Assembly: GCF_014137865.1 (NCBI RefSeq)
Contig: NZ_JACGWU010000006.1
Location: 62,001-126,000 of the forward strand
Direction: 5' to 3'
DNA length: 64,000 bases
Origin: Alpinimonas psychrophila
Lineage (GTDB): Bacteria > Actinomycetota > Actinomycetes > Actinomycetales > Microbacteriaceae
Position numbers and translations under genes: made by a program. The notes beneath the pieces were generated by a model. That model was not told the origin of the DNA. It saw only the letters and a program-made list of their open reading frames with translations, and did no database searches. Positions within the stretch are counted from its first letter, which is position 1. Each line of letters starts with the position of its first letter. Of this stretch, positions 63,966-64,000 are shown piece after piece.

Positions 63966-64000
63966 CTCAACGTGAAGAGGCACATAAGCCCATCGGGCAA
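63962..64000 (+). CDS. Start of a further gene in the polysaccharide operon (3' truncated by window)
   Basis: The ATG at 63962 overlaps the glycosyltransferase stop (ATGA) and the frame MTQREEAHKPIGQ remains open to the window end. Thirteen codons are too few to name it. By analogy with similar loci it could be the BcsA-like synthase, which is not otherwise in view. Confidence 0.55.
   Translation, partial: MTQREEAHKPIGQ

Overview
The window reads as a chromosome segment of a high-GC Gram-positive bacterium, most likely an actinobacterium of the Microbacteriaceae type. The grounds are a DUF3073 gene close to purM, split purM/purF, purD-purC and purSQ-(DUF3817)-purL blocks, a furA-katA pair, a KimA-like transporter, many GTG starts with 4-base start/stop overlaps, and a strongly over-represented heptamer CGGATGC/GCATCCG. 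No rRNA, tRNA, CRISPR array, prophage or transposase was seen.

Region 1 (1-16,033) is an aromatic catabolic island. It holds a styrene/indole-type two-component monooxygenase (truncated at the left edge), a VOC protein, a complete branched-chain-amino-acid-type ABC transporter, a cyclase-family hydrolase that fits isatin hydrolase, a PaaX-family regulator, a RidA-like protein, an FAH-family hydrolase, a cupin, a TesB-like thioesterase, a benzoate/2-aminobenzoate-CoA ligase and a fused FAD-monooxygenase/old-yellow-enzyme of the 2-aminobenzoyl-CoA monooxygenase/reductase type. The simplest reading is indole -> isatin -> anthranilate -> 2-aminobenzoyl-CoA -> dearomatised product. A shared element (core TTACGKTNGTCA, part of TATGACG-N13-CGTCATA) lies in front of nearly every transcription unit here and often overlaps promoter elements, so one regulator, probably the PaaX protein, may control the whole island.

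Region 2 (16,068-22,140) is a ribose operon read leftwards, rbsR-K-D-A-C-B, with palindromic LacI-type operators. Region 3 (22,141-35,134) holds a DEAD-box helicase with a long repetitive Arg/Gly/Tyr N-terminus, a decayed DUF3800 gene, AEC and EamA transporters, an aldo/keto reductase, an RND exporter, a KimA-like permease, two tandem crcB genes and a DUF3073 gene.

Region 4 (35,135-60,191) carries purine biosynthesis (purM, purF, purD, purC, purS, purQ, purL, purA) interleaved with furA-katA, small membrane proteins, a HicA-like small gene pair, a kynurenine operon (kynA, an amidohydrolase, kynU), a RelE/Phd toxin-antitoxin pair, an LssY-domain protein, a DUF559 protein next to a four-copy inverted repeat, chorismate mutase and a second EamA transporter. 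The kynurenine operon also yields anthranilate and so could feed Region 1. Region 5 (60,377-64,000) is the start of a likely exopolysaccharide operon: a BcsB-like exported protein, a GT-C-type membrane glycosyltransferase and the first codons of a third gene.
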